Shown: positions 9,623 through 21,868 of the stretch, piece after piece
Position numbering within the stretch: position 1 is the first letter of the stretch
Layout: each line of letters opens with the position of its first letter
Assembly: GCA_015499995.1 (NCBI GenBank)
Contig: JADNRV010000186.1
Coordinates: 1-64,000 of the forward strand
Reading direction: 5' to 3'
DNA from: Flammula alnicola
Taxonomy: Eukaryota > Basidiomycota > Agaricomycetes > Agaricales > Strophariaceae
DNA: 64,000 bases
The notes under the pieces: model-generated
Seen by the model: only the letters and a program-made list of their open reading frames with translations
Databases searched by the model: none
Told to the model about the DNA's origin: nothing
Position numbers and translations under genes: made by a program

Positions 9623-9703
9623 GGTGGTTTAGAGAGAGAGAATACGAGACACGTGTGTCTCATATGCATCGTGGTGTGTGCATGGCACCACGCGGTGCAG
9701 GTT

Positions 9704-9770
9704 GGGTCACGTTGAGTCGCGTTGAGTCGCGTTGAGTCGCGTGGGGTGTACGCGTTGAGTCGTGGGGTAT
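9704..9770. repeat. 10-bp gttgagtcgc tandem repeats
   Basis: Three exact head-to-tail copies of gttgagtcgc, with related partial copies on both sides. The motif gagtcgcg/gactcgcg recurs in the larger minisatellite that follows, so both probably derive from one simple sequence. Confidence 0.7.
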
Positions 9771-9879
9771 GCCTGGTGCGCTCCGACTTCCCATACTACT
9801 TTCTAGGTAGAAATATGCCTTACAACAGTTTATGTTGTATCAGGTTGGGTCGCGTAGGGTCGCGTAGGGTGCGCGTTGT

Positions 9880-10320
9880 ACCGCGTTGACTCGCGTGATA
9901 TGCACGCGGTGACTCGCGTGACATGTACACGTTGACTCGCGTGATATGCACGCGGTGACTCGCGTGATATGCACGCGGTGACTCGCGTGATATGCACGCG
10001 GTGACTCGCGTGATATGCACGCGGTGACTCGCGTGATATGCACGCGGTGACTCGCGTCATATGCGCGCGGTGACTCGCGTGACATGTACGCGGTGACTCG
10101 CGTGATATGCACGCGGTGACTCGCGTGATATGCGCGCGGTGACTCGCGTGATATGCGCGCGGTGACTCGTGTGATATGCACGCGGTGACTCGCGTGATAT
10201 GCGCGCGGTGACTCGCGTGATATGCACGCGGTGACTCGCGTGATATGCACGCGGTGACTCGCGTCATATGCACGCGGTGACTCGCGTCATATGCACGCGG
10301 TGACTCGCGTCATATGCGCG
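9880..10320. repeat. 23-bp minisatellite, about 19 copies
   Basis: The unit gatatgcacgcggtgactcgcgt is repeated head to tail with few substitutions (gcacgcgg to gcgcgcgg, gtgatatg to gtcatatg or gtgacatg). Because 23 is not divisible by three, each strand reads the repeat through all frames and long open frames arise by chance on the minus strand. Related short copies extend to about 10490. No gene is supported. Copy number is likely variable between strains. Confidence 0.9.
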
Positions 10321-10800
10321 CGTTGTTTCGCGTTGGGTCACGTCATCTCACCTATGGTGCACTGACTTGACATATCACTTTTCTAGGTCAGAATGACAGT
10401 TGATAATGTGTCAGATCATATCAGGTTGGGTCACGTTGAGTCGCGGTGACTCGCGTTGGATACGCGGTGACTCGCGTTGGGTGCCGTGGGGTATAAACAA
10501 CCGAACAACACCATGTACTATCTCAGGTTACTTTACATATCCTAGAAGCATCCCTGTAGCAGAGAAATAGTGCATAAGTATAGTATCTTATAGGGTGACA
10601 CTGTTGCGGCACTTCCCGATTTGGTAAGTCCGCCATCAAAGGCGGGTCTGACGACTGTCGGCGTATCTCATGAACAGGCCCACCAAATCCTTAGCGGTTT
10701 TGCATGAGCCTTATACGATAGTAATATATATGTAATGTACACTAATAGTAGGAGAAAGTTTGTGTACGATGTTACCTTTTCGATAAGGATAAGTACTATA
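10321..10800. other. Intergenic, decayed repeat fringe and promoter of next gene
   Basis: The first part contains scattered gactcgcg-type repeats like those of the minisatellite. The rest is AT-rich unique sequence with no gene visible, and presumably includes the promoter of the gene at 10801. Confidence 0.5.
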
Positions 10801-11823
10801 ATGGATTGGCCGCTTCAACAGCCTGTCGATCGTTCAAAGGTATGTTTTTCAATATAATAAGAGTTGTTTTCATTGTCTAAATACACATTTCAAGCCGTGG
10901 GCAGCGCTTAATTCTATGGGTCCCGATGAAGAGGAGGATGACGATGATGATGACAGGAAAAGGAAAAAGGTATGTCCAGCGTCAGTTTCCAACTTTTTAT
11001 GAGACACTTACCATTATTCCAGACAACCAAGTTCGACGATGATGTAGATGAATACCTTGTTGAGATTGAGTCAAAGTATCCGGCAGGAACATGTACAACT
11101 CATCCTGATCAGGAATGTTTCCACCACCGTCCGTCGGACAATCATTTTGAACTGACACGCACGCGAAAAATTTTCTGGGCTGCTAAAATTGTGCGTTCAT
11201 CTCTATCTGCGGAAAATATTCTTATTGACATAATTTAGCGAGATGGGAAGGCATCCATCCTTGTCCCGCCGCTTTCATCAAATCTCTTCAACGCAAAGTC
11301 GGCAACACGAACACCAAGGACTCCTGCCGCAGCCTCGAATTCAACAGCGCCTGCAGCCTCTCACGCTCCTGCAACACCGTCACACCCGCATATGGGCGGA
11401 TATCCTTATATGATGCCGCCATATGGATACCAGCCTCCTCCACCTGCTCCTTATCATATGTATCCTCCTATGTATCAGCCACCATCTATGTTCTATGATC
11501 CTGGACGATCTGCTCACTCCAAGAGCCGACGACATAGAGACTCTTATTCGTCTCCATCCCCTGTGCCCTCTCGCTCATCCCCTCCACCTGCTCCAAGTCG
11601 CTCATCATCTCCGCCACCCGGAGGCTCCGTCGAAGAATTCTGCGAGCGTTATGGATTCAAGGATTCAGTCTGTGATGGGTTGAAGGAGCTTGGCTTTGAA
11701 ATAGGTGACAATCTATTATCCGTCAAAGCCGCACAGTGGAAAGAAGTGGGAATCCGCCCTCTCACTGTTGCCCGTATCATCAAGAACTATACAAAGTACA
11801 AGGCTGATTTACGTAGCGCTTAA
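10801..11823 (+). CDS. Proline-rich protein with SAM-like C-terminal domain
   Basis: Four exons (10801-10839, 10895-10969, 11023-11190, 11239-11823) give 288 residues; introns are 48-55 bp and phases agree. An acidic run (EEEDDDDDDRKRKK) is followed by a conserved-looking block containing a Cys/His pair (CTTHPDQECFHH). Then comes a Tyr/Pro/Met-rich linker (MMPPYGYQPPPP) and a Ser/Pro-rich stretch. The last 65 residues (EEFCERYGFKDS to VARIIKNYTKYK) look like a SAM-type helical bundle, as seen in many Agaricomycete accessory proteins. Function unknown. The acidic-basic tract suggests a nuclear protein. Confidence 0.75.
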
Positions 11824-11970
11824 TTTTTGATGCTCCTTCTTACCTATGCTCCTTTTAATTTTGCGTGATACCTAGTAGATACCAGTCTCTTTATATTCAC
11901 GATTCACATGTCGCTCACACTTTTAGTGAAGCATGGACTTCGTTCTAATAAATTCAATTTTGCTGTATAT

Positions 11971-13109
11971 CTAAAGGTATCCTGAGTGTGTGAACCATCC
12001 TCTCGCCATTTCTGGTGTGACATGTCCACAGGCTTCTAAGAGATCGAGTTCAGGTGTTTCGCTGTTCATCATCCGTCTCCAGTGTCTTCTTATCCAGGCT
12101 TTCACTTCAAATGCATTGTTTTTGTTAGCTGTACAAACCCTAAAATTTAATGTCTGCTCACCCGAGCTGAAGCTCTCCTCAATTGGATTCAAATCTGGCG
12201 AATATGGCGGGAGGAACAGAAGAACAGAGCCTTTTTTTCGAGTAATATATCAGTCGCACCAAAGAACACACTACTTAGAAATAACTCTGACCTTGATCCT
12301 CAATGATTGCACGCAAATACTCGCTTTTGTGAATTGCGCAGTTATCTAGAATCAATACGCTACGATCTTGAGGGTATGGCTTCATTTGAGGAAGCTGTGA
12401 AACACAAAGTTAGGAAGATAATTGAAGGATACCCAAATACACGCACAATTTCATCGACAATAAAATCAAAGAACTCATCACCATCAACTGACCCCTGAAC
12501 GGCACGAGTTCCAATGAATCCTTCAACACTAATTGCTGCAAGGAGACTATACCGATCACCTCGCACGAAATCAGCATCGATTATAGCACGGTGGCCTTGA
12601 GGTGCACGTCCGCGTTTACGAAAGATTGTGCGGCCATCTTTGCTGGATTCGTCCGCAGTGATAATCATCGAGGCAACGAGATTATTCCTTGCGAACTCCC
12701 TAAATTCTTCCCGTGCAACCTCATCTCTCTCAGATGCCGCTTTTCGAAGTACTTTGTACGAAATTCCGATATCATGGATGAGAACATGAAGCGCTGTCTT
12801 CGAGATAGATAACTCGTGTGAAATTGCTACCCAGTCTTGAAGCTCGTCTAGATACATTTCGGGAGCTTCTTGAAGCAGTGTGAGGAGATCGTGTGTTTGG
12901 TCCGCATTGAGAATACGTGGGCGGCCTCGAGATGGGTTCGGAGGACGAATGACGGAGCCGTAGTTCACCATGTTTGATTTCCAACGGTAAATACTCCTCT
13001 CGGAAACTCCAAATATGTCTGCAATGTCTTCAAGATCAGGTATATCACCATTATCAAGCAACCAGAGGACGCGGTTCTTCATGTCTTCACTGATATGTCG
13101 ATAAACCAT
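11971..13109 (-). CDS. Tc1/mariner (IS630-type) DDE transposase
   Basis: Four exons (12447-13109, 12292-12394, 12162-12230, 11971-12104) give 322 residues with intact frames. The N-terminus has paired helix-turn-helix segments ([19 protein letters not shown], then [13 protein letters not shown]). The catalytic triad is visible: Asp in [12 protein letters not shown], Asp in [12 protein letters not shown] and Glu in [14 protein letters not shown]. The length matches Tc1/mariner proteins. Introns are 52-61 bp. No clear terminal inverted repeats with a TA duplication were found; a 9-bp tcacatgtc (11904-11912) has an inverted partner at 13178-13186, which could be coincidence. An intact frame with introns suggests a recent copy or a domesticated gene. 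Confidence 0.9.
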
Positions 13110-15609
13110 GTCTAGTCAGAGTTATATGGGAGGGTAAAGAATTATCTTATCGAAATCGCAGCTACTCGATGATTGTGACATGTGACACCTCCACAGCACA
13201 GCTGCGCTCGCGGCTCATCGGCCATGTGCGCTCCATTCTCGAATCAAGACACCTCGCGACCACCTTACCATATTGGTCAGTGCCTGAATATCCTATATTG
13301 CTGATGGACCGACGCAAAAAAAACCAACACTGACATAGTTTTCGGAATCAGCTGTAACTACCCATTCTTCGTAGTTCAGTCGTAAAGCTTTTTCTACATC
13401 TTCCATTTCAACCCTATTCTAGGAGTTCAACCACTTCTCATGGCGTGCCGACGTGGCATTAGGATACGCCAGCGTTGATTGACACCTAGAACTGCCGTTC
13501 GCCTACGTCCTTGAACACACTCCCATTGAAGAAGAGGATTTTTGCCCTCGTTCGCCACTCACCCATCATGCATCAACGCCAATGATCCCTCTGCGGAAAC
13601 TCCTCCTTCCTCCATCAATGTCTCCCTCCTCCCTCTCGTTCGGCTTATTTCTCCTTTTTCCAACGTGACGTCGCACAAAATGAAGGTACAACGCGACTAT
13701 TCCGACCACGAGATGGGAGAACGGATCTTCAGAGCATCCTTTGGAGTTCTTCCTCTGACCGACACCCTCGCCCAGTACTGTCGCCGATGCCGACAGTGGT
13801 TCAAGTTTGAGTAGCAGCTCTTCGTCAACGCGCCGCTCACTGTCTTCTCTTCAGCAGCCTTTTGCCGATATGACGTGGCAACCGCGGATGCTCGAGCACC
13901 ACTATAATGAGCAGCTGGCGAAAGGAAGCTTCTCAGAACCTCGTCGCCGGCTTTCCTCGCCACGCGGGCGAGCACGGGTGGGTGGTGGGTAGCAGCTGTC
14001 AGTTTGGCCGTGGGTCAGTCAATGGCTATCATGATGTATGGGCGGTGTTCATTGTAGGCTCCTTAGGATTACTCTACAGCGGCCTCGATCTGGAGACTAG
14101 GCGGAGGAGGCTGAATAATGGAAGAAGGATAGGAGGGCGAGGAGGAAGAGAACGAGGAGACGGAGCATGTTGATGGAGGATGAGGATGTCGAGGTTGAGA
14201 TCGATGCGGAAAACATCCTCTCAGCTCGACCTAGATCTCTGGATCCGATGACGCTTTCTCCCTTCGTCTCTCTCTCCCTTCGAATATTTCTTAAACCTAT
14301 AACCATTTCGTATTCGAAAATTCGACTATGAGGAATAGTAGAAGGCCGAAGCTTTGTATGGAATAAAATGGAAAAAAAAAGTTTAATATGCGGCTTTCTG
14401 AGACGTTAGGTGGGAGTTCCAGTTTGAACTTCAAAGCTCACGACAGTTGTCAAGCGGTGGTGGTCGAGGCTGGAATTCGAGGCGAAGAAGGAATTCGAAA
14501 CGTCGAGGGTTGAACGTTGAATGTTGAAGAACACAGATTGAACGTTGTACCTCTAGTTTCCAATGCCTCGACCTGAATAGCTCAACAGACTACCGCACTT
14601 TATCCCCATTACAGTTTATCACCAAAATAAAAAAGAGCTCGTAGGCGAACTTCGTTTCTCATCCTCATCCCTCTCCTCCTCCCTTCCGTTTCTCCTCCTC
14701 CTTATCCCGATCTCCATTCTTCAGCGTCCATCCGGAAATCCTGGAAGGCTACTCAAACGTAGCAGAGTTTGACCGTCTGAGATCCGAGATTCGAGATTTC
14801 AGTACTAGCATTTCGAATTCGAATTCACAGACATTAGCACGGCCTACGAGGGTGGACAATTGGACAGCTACGCCTACGGCGTCGGAAACGAGAGCCAAGC
14901 TTTGGACAGTGCCTGTAATTTTGTAACTCGAATCGTATATACGGTGCATGGGCAGGCTGAAGGGCGTAGTGGATACAGACGTGCAGGAGCAGAAGAGTCG
15001 ATTCCGATGCTCGATGTTCGATGCTCTGCGATCAAGGGACAGAGCGCGAGACCTGGGATGTTACGATCGTCAGTAAAATAAATTCAAGGACAGAAGATAA
15101 AAGAGTTCGTGAATGACGAACCGGATTCATCATTGCACCACTGTCTCGAATCGCATTGATGGAGACGATTATGCAGAAAACCTCAAGAGGGAGGAGGTGA
15201 GGAGATGAATCACCAGCAGTAGCATATGTAGAAGGACTGGTAGCAGACGAGAGGAACGTATAGCTGTAGAAGGCGAAAGTAACACACAGAGACTGTCAGA
15301 GAGGGAAATGTTGGGAAGAAGGAAGCAGGTCAACAACGGTTCAAGTTGAGACGAACCGCTTGCTCTTGAGGCCCACGAACGGCAGTGCTCGCGATGTTGA
15401 CGACAATCCTATCGCGAGAGATTTCCAAAAAAAAAATGGCGATTCTGGCAGCAAGTATGGTCGCGACTGCCCATGAGTATAAGTTAAAGTACAGTGAGCC
15501 AAAGAGAACTGGAGGTGGACACGCGTGAGAAAATCGTGATTGTCATAGCTAAAGTGACGCACAACTGTTCATCATTGCCTGTCGTTCTTTTCACATACTT
15601 ACGACCACC
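13110..15609. other. 2.5-kb stretch without a supported gene
   Basis: Short open frames occur on both strands but none carries a motif, plausible splice structure or signal peptide that I trust. Purine- or pyrimidine-rich tracts lie at about 14100-14165 and 14650-14710. The last ~100 bp probably include the promoter of the F-box pseudogene. Confidence 0.5.
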
Positions 15610-17000
15610 ATGCCAGCTCCTCATTTGCCACAGGAGCTTATTGACCAAGTTGTCGAAGGAATACCAACATATATGAACGACAAAACCCAAGTCCAAAGAT
15701 CGCTTCGCGCATGCGCTCTCACATCAAAGTCATTCAACGGGCCAGCTCGTAGACAGCTATTCCACACGATACGCATCTCTATGCAACATTCATTCGATGC
15801 AGCATCCAAAGTCCTGCCCAAAAACAAGAAGCGACGCATGCCTCAATATTTACACGCTTTCGTTGATGTTATCAAGGCAAACCCCCCAGTTGATAACCCT
15901 CGTTTGCGAGCTGCGTGTCGAATTCGATAAGAACCTTTTTATTTCTGACCGGAAATCTGGTCTCGACGCCGTTCTAAAAATCATGAAAGACCGGGCCTGC
16001 AACCTCGCGTCCTTCTGGCTCACAGGGCTTGGGAATGACCCGCTGCTCTGGACGGAGCTCAGCCGGGACGCTCAGCAGTCCTTTGTCAGTATCTGCCGAC
16101 TGCAAACCATGAAAGCGCTTCATTTCGAGAACATAACGGACCTCCCCATGACGATCATCGTCAAATGCCCTTCTTGTCACGTCTCCATATCAAGGCCGTT
16201 ACATTATTTGTTCCTCTTAATCTATCCTCCAATTCCACTGTCGATTTTTCCCCCGTCCCTTTGGAACATATTTCCGTTGGAAAGTCGGTGCATGACTTCT
16301 GGCAATGTTACTCCGGAATCGGCGAATTTCTCTCAAAGATCGAAACATTCAAGGTGTTGATCAGCGATCATCGAGACGCCGGCGCGACAAACGAAATTCT
16401 TCGACAGGCAGCCGGTTCGCTGGGGCTGCTCGATGTGTACGCCCACCAAATTCAGAATATGAACTGACAGCTGAACCCCATGGTCCTTACTAGGTGTTAC
16501 GGTCGCCTGGACTTATTCTTCATATACCGCGGCAAGCGCATCGATCTGGGACTACTCTCTCATCTTCACACGATTAGGTTACGGATCTCAGACGGTGTGC
16601 GTCAAAAGCTCCCTCACACCACCGACGTTGTGCGCTTCCTCAACTACACGACCCATCCAACATCAATCGAGACGATAGACCTCTTCTACTCCTTGACTAC
16701 CACGTTGAGCGGGATAGACCTTTCGTACCGTCCGCGAAGGACTTGGAGAAGAACACCTGGCGTTCCCTTCATCCCACGTCATTGCAAGAGAAATACCCTC
16801 GTTTGAAAGAATTGTACATAAAAATGGACATTCGGCTCCCTCGCTCGGAAGCAGACGCGGTCTTGAACCCTTCGAGCAAATCTAGTATCGAGCGTTCTAT
16901 GGAATCACAAATTAGGGACCTCGTCGCTTCGGCGTCCGCTCCGAGGGTGGGCTTGAATGGGATCTGCATTGACGTCAATTTAACGGTGTCCGATTTGTGA
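15610..17000 (+). pseudogene. F-box protein pseudogene, several frameshifts
   Basis: It opens with MPAPHLPQELIDQVVEGI and CALTSKSFNGPARRQLF, the F-box pattern of Agaricomycete F-box genes that supply substrate receptors to SCF ubiquitin ligases. The frame breaks at the C run near 15884-15889, where one base fewer would read on as ITLVCELRVEFDKN. It breaks again near 16168 (before FLSRLHIKAV), meets a TGA at 16465-16467, and shifts once more near 16740 before ELYIKMDIRLP; the final frame stops at 16998-17000. The combined length of about 450 residues fits the family. Multiple independent lesions argue for a pseudogene rather than one sequencing error. Confidence 0.75.
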
Positions 17001-17915
17001 CTCTTTCAAGGGTCGCAAAGGTTGGCCAGGGCGCCCGAGAAAGCTACGTATACTTGGTAGGATCAAAATATAATCCAGTCGTGGGCTGGATGAAGTCATT
17101 TCATGTTGTGCTTGCTTCATAATTTACTCAGATCAGCTTTCCGCATCAATATGTCAAGCCTTAACCATTCCTCAAGATGAGCTGTGCCAGTGAGTTTTCA
17201 AGAGACGCATAAATTCGGTGGACATGTGCGTGATGGCCTGGCCCAGTTGAACATACATTTAGGTGATGATCACCGACGAATGGTGCCAAATAAATACCTA
17301 ATTATTCTCTTCGAAATCTTCGCCTTCTGGGATATAACAGTGTGACGAAGGCTGCCTTCCAAAACCCGGATCGGCTAACCCATAGCTTAATATTGTCGGT
17401 GGGTTGCCATTGGGGTGAGACGTGTGCTGAGATTATGGAGGATGTTGCAGGGTGAGCCTGAGTACTGAGGACGTCCCGTCATATTGTTGCGTTGCACCTA
17501 CGCCTTCGAATAGATCCAATCGCAAATCAGCACATTCTTTCCCACTTTCGTTGGCAGCTACTTACATGTGTATATTAAATAACGCAATGCTTAAACGTCT
17601 TGGCGGAAGCCGCGGAACGTCGAAGAGCGTCACCAATGCCAAGTTTTCTTATATATAATTTGCTACAACCAGACACGCATTAAAGCCAACTGCCACCTCG
17701 ACAGATACTGGATTCCTACAACCCGTGCTTTGGTTTAAGCATAAGCATAATGTATTCATATCAAACATAAGACTCGTGAACCATAAAATGAGAGGCGAAG
17801 AAATGAGATACACGACAGGATTCTACCATATAGAGGAGGTATCACCAGTATCAATACAAGTCTGCGAACTGCAAACGAAAAGGAAGTGGGAGGAAAAGAA
17901 AAGAGATGGTACAAA
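17001..17915. other. Intergenic, no gene seen
   Basis: AT-rich spacer between the F-box pseudogene and the 3' end of the kinase gene. It presumably includes the kinase 3' UTR and poly(A) site. No motif of interest seen. Confidence 0.5.
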
Positions 17916-20899
17916 TCAAGGTCGCAGAAGTGCTTTCCTCGCCTCCTCACTCGCCTTCCTGGCACTAGCCAGTGAAGGACGCGCGGTCTCCGATACCTCG
18001 CTATGTGAATGGGTTGCGGATGGAAATGGGGTGTTTGACGGCCCGTCGTTCTCCTCTGCAGGAAGAGGAGAGGTCAGCGGCCCTCGCCTGCCAGCACTGT
18101 TGGCAGCCGCCACCGCCCTCAACAGTAGCCCACTACTACCCCGCCTCTTCGCCTTCACCGACGAAGTTGAGTTCGAACTGGACGACGCGGCGGCAGCAGA
18201 AGCAGCGGCAGCAACCTTGGCCGCTGCGGTCTTGTCCACCCTCTTCAGGAATGGGCTGGGCAAGTTCTCCTCATCTGCGAAATCATACTCAGGTGAAGGA
18301 TAATTGCGTGGAACGGGGATGGGCAGCGTTGCTGAACGTGCAACGGAAGCGAGGTTGGAGTTGCTGTTGGAGGGACGCAAGTGAGGATGAGGGAGTGGTT
18401 TAGGTTGCGAGTGGGACGTTGATGCTGTGCAGAGCTTCACAGGGTCGGAGCTGGATACAGGCAATGTGCTCGATTTACTATGCGTCGATCGAGTTGAGGT
18501 ACGAATCGATGGCCGCCGGATTCGCGTAGGAGGAGGAGCAACAGGCGCCGTCATCTGCATCGCTCCAGTCGAAGATGAAGAGCTCTCCGAGCTATTGTCC
18601 TTCTCCTCTTCTTTGTCTTTCGCCTTCTCCTTCTCCTTCCGCCTGCTCGGGCTGGGAGGAGGACTGTCCGCATCCTCTTCATGATGTTGTTCCGCGTCTT
18701 TCGCGACGCGAGCACCCTCCTCGAAATTAAATATCTTGCCGAAATTCAGCCCAACCTTCGGCGAGCGATTAAACAGGCTGACCAGTTCGGCAGGCGAAGG
18801 GGTGGCTAGAATTTCGCCAGTGGTGGTAAGGACGACGCCCTTCATGGCTGACGGCATGAAGTCGTTCTGGATAGCGCGGGAAGTGGGTGTCTCGAGGGAG
18901 GGGAATGGCTGGTTGGGTCTGGGTGTCGGCTGGGTGTCGGGTCTACGCAGTCGTTGCTGCGCTGGTGTCGCTTGGGTCATGCGGGCGAGGGGTTCGAGTA
19001 GGTTCTTCACTTCCTCTAGGGGGTTCTTCTCTTTCCGTCCTGCATCAATCATGGGTAAGGACGGCGCTGTCGGCGAGTAATAAAAAATAGACACACCTTT
19101 CGTCATATTTTGCTGCATTTTCTTCATATTTTCCTCCAACTCCTCCTTGGCTTCCTGAAGACGAGCTTCCTCCATCCTCAGCTCGCTCTCTCTATTCAGG
19201 ACCCATTCAATCCGCTCGTCAACCTCCTTCTTGATCAATGCCTCTCTCTTCGCGCAGGCTTCGTCGACTTCTGCCTCCCGATTGCGAACAGCCTCCATGA
19301 TCTCTTCCTCCCGTTTTGCGATTGCCACAGCAACCTCCTCCTCGCGTTTCATGACGAGAACGCGTAGCTCCTCTTCACGTCTACCCACAGCCTGCCTGAC
19401 GGCCATTTCTACGTCATGCTGTGAGAATGAATGCGACTGTTGCAATTGAGTGATTAGGTGCTGTAGTGACGAGATTTCGTGGTCCTTTTGCGCCATGAGT
19501 GACGCTAAATTTTGCTGCGTTTCGAGGAGTGATTGTTCTCGAGCGACGATTTCGCGTTCTTTGGCGGCCAGGGTGTCTCGATGGGCCTTGACAACGGATA
19601 ACCTGTTCGCCGTCAACATAATGGTCAATCAAGTGGAAATGAGCTTAGACATACATTTTGTCTGTCTCCACTACTTTGGCGACTAGGTCCAGACGTTCGT
19701 GTTGGAGAAGTTGTGCAGCTGATGGACGCATGGCGGGCTGGCGTCGAATTGCACTTAGGAATGGACCCGGATAACCAAGAGTGGAACTCACGTTGAGATT
19801 AAGCATGGATTTGATGACCGAAGTAAGTGATTGAGAGTATCCGCGAGGGAGGGGTGGTATGCGTCCATTGCTGTGAAGATGGGTGATGATAAGCAAACGT
19901 TCTGAGGTCCAGCCTCGAAAATATGAAAACTTGCCGAATAAAGATGCTAAGCTCTGAATGAGTCTTAGCTTCGTGAAACGGTGGTTTCAGGGCACATAGC
20001 TCGTAAATGAGACAACCCAGTGACCAGATATCTGATTTCGAGTCGTACGCTTTCTCTTGCATGAGCTCGGGTGACATGTAATAGGGCGTCTGTCACGAAT
20101 GGTAAGTATATGCGGAGAGCATGACAGTTGGTAACTTACGCCGACATAGGTGTTGGCGAAACTCGCCTGTGCGAGCGCCTTTGATAAGCCGAAATCCCCC
20201 AGCTTGACGATATTATTTTCATCGAGGAAGACTGTAAAGAGAGTTTTAAGTGGGCGCTGAAAGCAGTCGAATATGAAGGCGTACCATTATCGGGTTTGAG
20301 GTCACGATGAAGAATTTGCGCTCTCCGGGAGTTGCCTTGCGACTCCACGGATGTTCCGTTAATCGTCGCAGACCCACTCCCTGATCTGCTGTGGCCGTTG
20401 GGGTGATGACAATGATGTAGCGCATGGAGGATTTGGAGAAAATAGTGCCAGATGGTGTCTTCAGGTATGGGTCGGTTCTGTTTTGCGGCTTGCTTGATGA
20501 CTGTGGAAAGGTCGCCTCCCCCACAGTATTCCATGAGAATGTAGAGAATTCCAGCGTCTCTATCAACGTATCGGTCGTGATATCGTACAATGTGGTCGTG
20601 ATGAAGGTCCTTGAGTATGTTTCTAAATGTCGTTCAATTCGAGGTGAGAGATGGGGTCGAGAGAAGAGACGCACACTTCTGCTACAATTTGCTTCCTATC
20701 TCTTTCACTCATCCGCTCAAAGTTCAACTCTTTTCGGGCAAAGATCTTAGGTTCAAACATTAGCAAGAGAGCGCTGTCCAGTGGCATTTCCACATACCAA
20801 ACCATCCGTCTTCCGTCTAACTTTGCGAATTATGCCAAAGGAACCGTTTCCTATAATGTCGAGCGGCTCGTAATTGTCCAGGAAAGAAGAAGAGGACAT
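17916..20899 (-). CDS. NIMA-related (NEK/Kin3-type) protein kinase with coiled-coil tail
   Basis: Eight exons: 20798-20899, 20675-20745, 20285-20622, 20140-20231, 19935-20089, 19792-19870, 19655-19737 and 17916-19602, giving about 868 residues (849 if a 57-bp intron at 19040-19096 is removed). Kinase motifs run in order: the Gly loop IGNGSFG, ARKEL with the catalytic Lys, EYCGGGDL hinge, [31 protein letters not shown] and [12 protein letters not shown]. The insertion before HRDLKP (a Ser/Gly/His stretch) is usual in fungal NIMA kinases, which drive mitotic entry and spindle-pole functions. After the kinase domain come about 190 residues of heptad-rich coiled coil, then a Ser/Pro/Arg-rich tail. 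The intron between exons 5 and 6 uses a GC donor (gcaagt). No disabling change seen. Confidence 0.9.
19040..19096 (-). other. 57-bp in-frame, stop-free intron in the kinase gene
   Basis: A gtgtgt donor and gattgatgcag acceptor bound 57 bases that contain no stop and keep frame. Splicing joins MTK to the [10 protein letters not shown] segment; retention inserts 19 residues at the end of the coiled coil. Either product is possible from the sequence alone. Confidence 0.5.
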
Positions 20900-21868
20900 G
20901 TTGGTAATGTGGAAAGGGAGACAAGTAGCATGAACACAATAAGGTAAGGGTAGAAGAATGGAGAAAAATAATCCTCAACGCTGGAATTTCAGGTTCAACT
21001 CTCACGTGATCGCGACGCGTCACAAGACAACACGCGTTTGCCTCGAGTCGGCGGTTATTCAACTTATTGCATCTCCATTCGCACCATTCAACAACGCAAG
21101 GATCTCAAAGGCGGCTTTGCAGGCCTGTAAAACTCTAGAGATCTGCCTTGCTCTGCCTGGACTGCAATCGTTTTCACGAACTTCCGATAGATATTAATCC
21201 GTCATTGTACAGCCGCGTTCGGTCTTTATTAACATACCAACTACTGGTCAGGTTTCTTTTCAAAAAATATTCACCTCGATATCGCACCTACGCCGAATAA
21301 CACAAGGCCTTATATGTACCGCCACTGGTGATATGTGGGAACCCCTCTGCTCGCCTGCGCAACAGCACAAATTCCCAATCGTACATAAGGGGCATAAGAG
21401 ATTAACCATGTCTCCCGGGCGACGAGGGAATGGTGGAATTTAAGTATGTGTTGTTTGCCGTTTTGGGAGCATACGAATCCCGGGTATTGTACATTGATTG
21501 CATGTGTCCGACATGCGTCGAGGACTTGTAAAGTGGACATATCGACGACGGTGAAGGCCACCCCTTTCCGCTGTGCTCTCATGATGCAGGTGAAAAATAC
21601 TTTGGAATCTGAATTGAATCTGAATTTCGCCGATGCAGTTAACGTCAAGTTACAACTCTCTGTGGACTGTCAGGCCTCAGGCCTCAGGGGTCGGCTCTAG
21701 CATATGTTGTTTTTCGAGGATGAAGCCAAATATGGACGCTTTGGCAACGGTGCAAGTTGCACCCGTGGCCAAGTTCAACCGCATTGCTGCACGACCTTCC
21801 TTCAACCCTTCTTTGAGTCGAATCATTGTATTCAACCAAAACCTAGTTCATTTCATTTGACAGCCGCT
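20900..21868. other. Divergent intergenic region between kinase and F-box gene
   Basis: About 970 bp separate the start codons of two divergent genes. I see no convincing coding sequence. It should contain both promoters. Nothing more specific can be supported. Confidence 0.5.

Noticed and set aside
9820..10273. Long minus-strand open frames encoding HITRV/CISRES/AYHASH-type repeats
   Set aside because: They are produced by the 23-bp minisatellite read through in three frames; no start context, splice sites or non-repetitive coding part.
9880..10320. CRISPR-like regular array
   Set aside because: Units are head to tail with no unique spacers and the window is eukaryotic.
11904..13186. Terminal inverted repeats for the Tc1/mariner-like transposase
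   Set aside because: Only a 9-bp inverted match (tcacatgtc) was found, with no TA duplication; too weak to define element ends.
13542..15330. Short ORFs on both strands, such as the Ser-rich ~70-residue frame at 14097-14306
   Set aside because: No homologous motif, no splice-supported extension and composition typical of the purine/pyrimidine-rich spacer.
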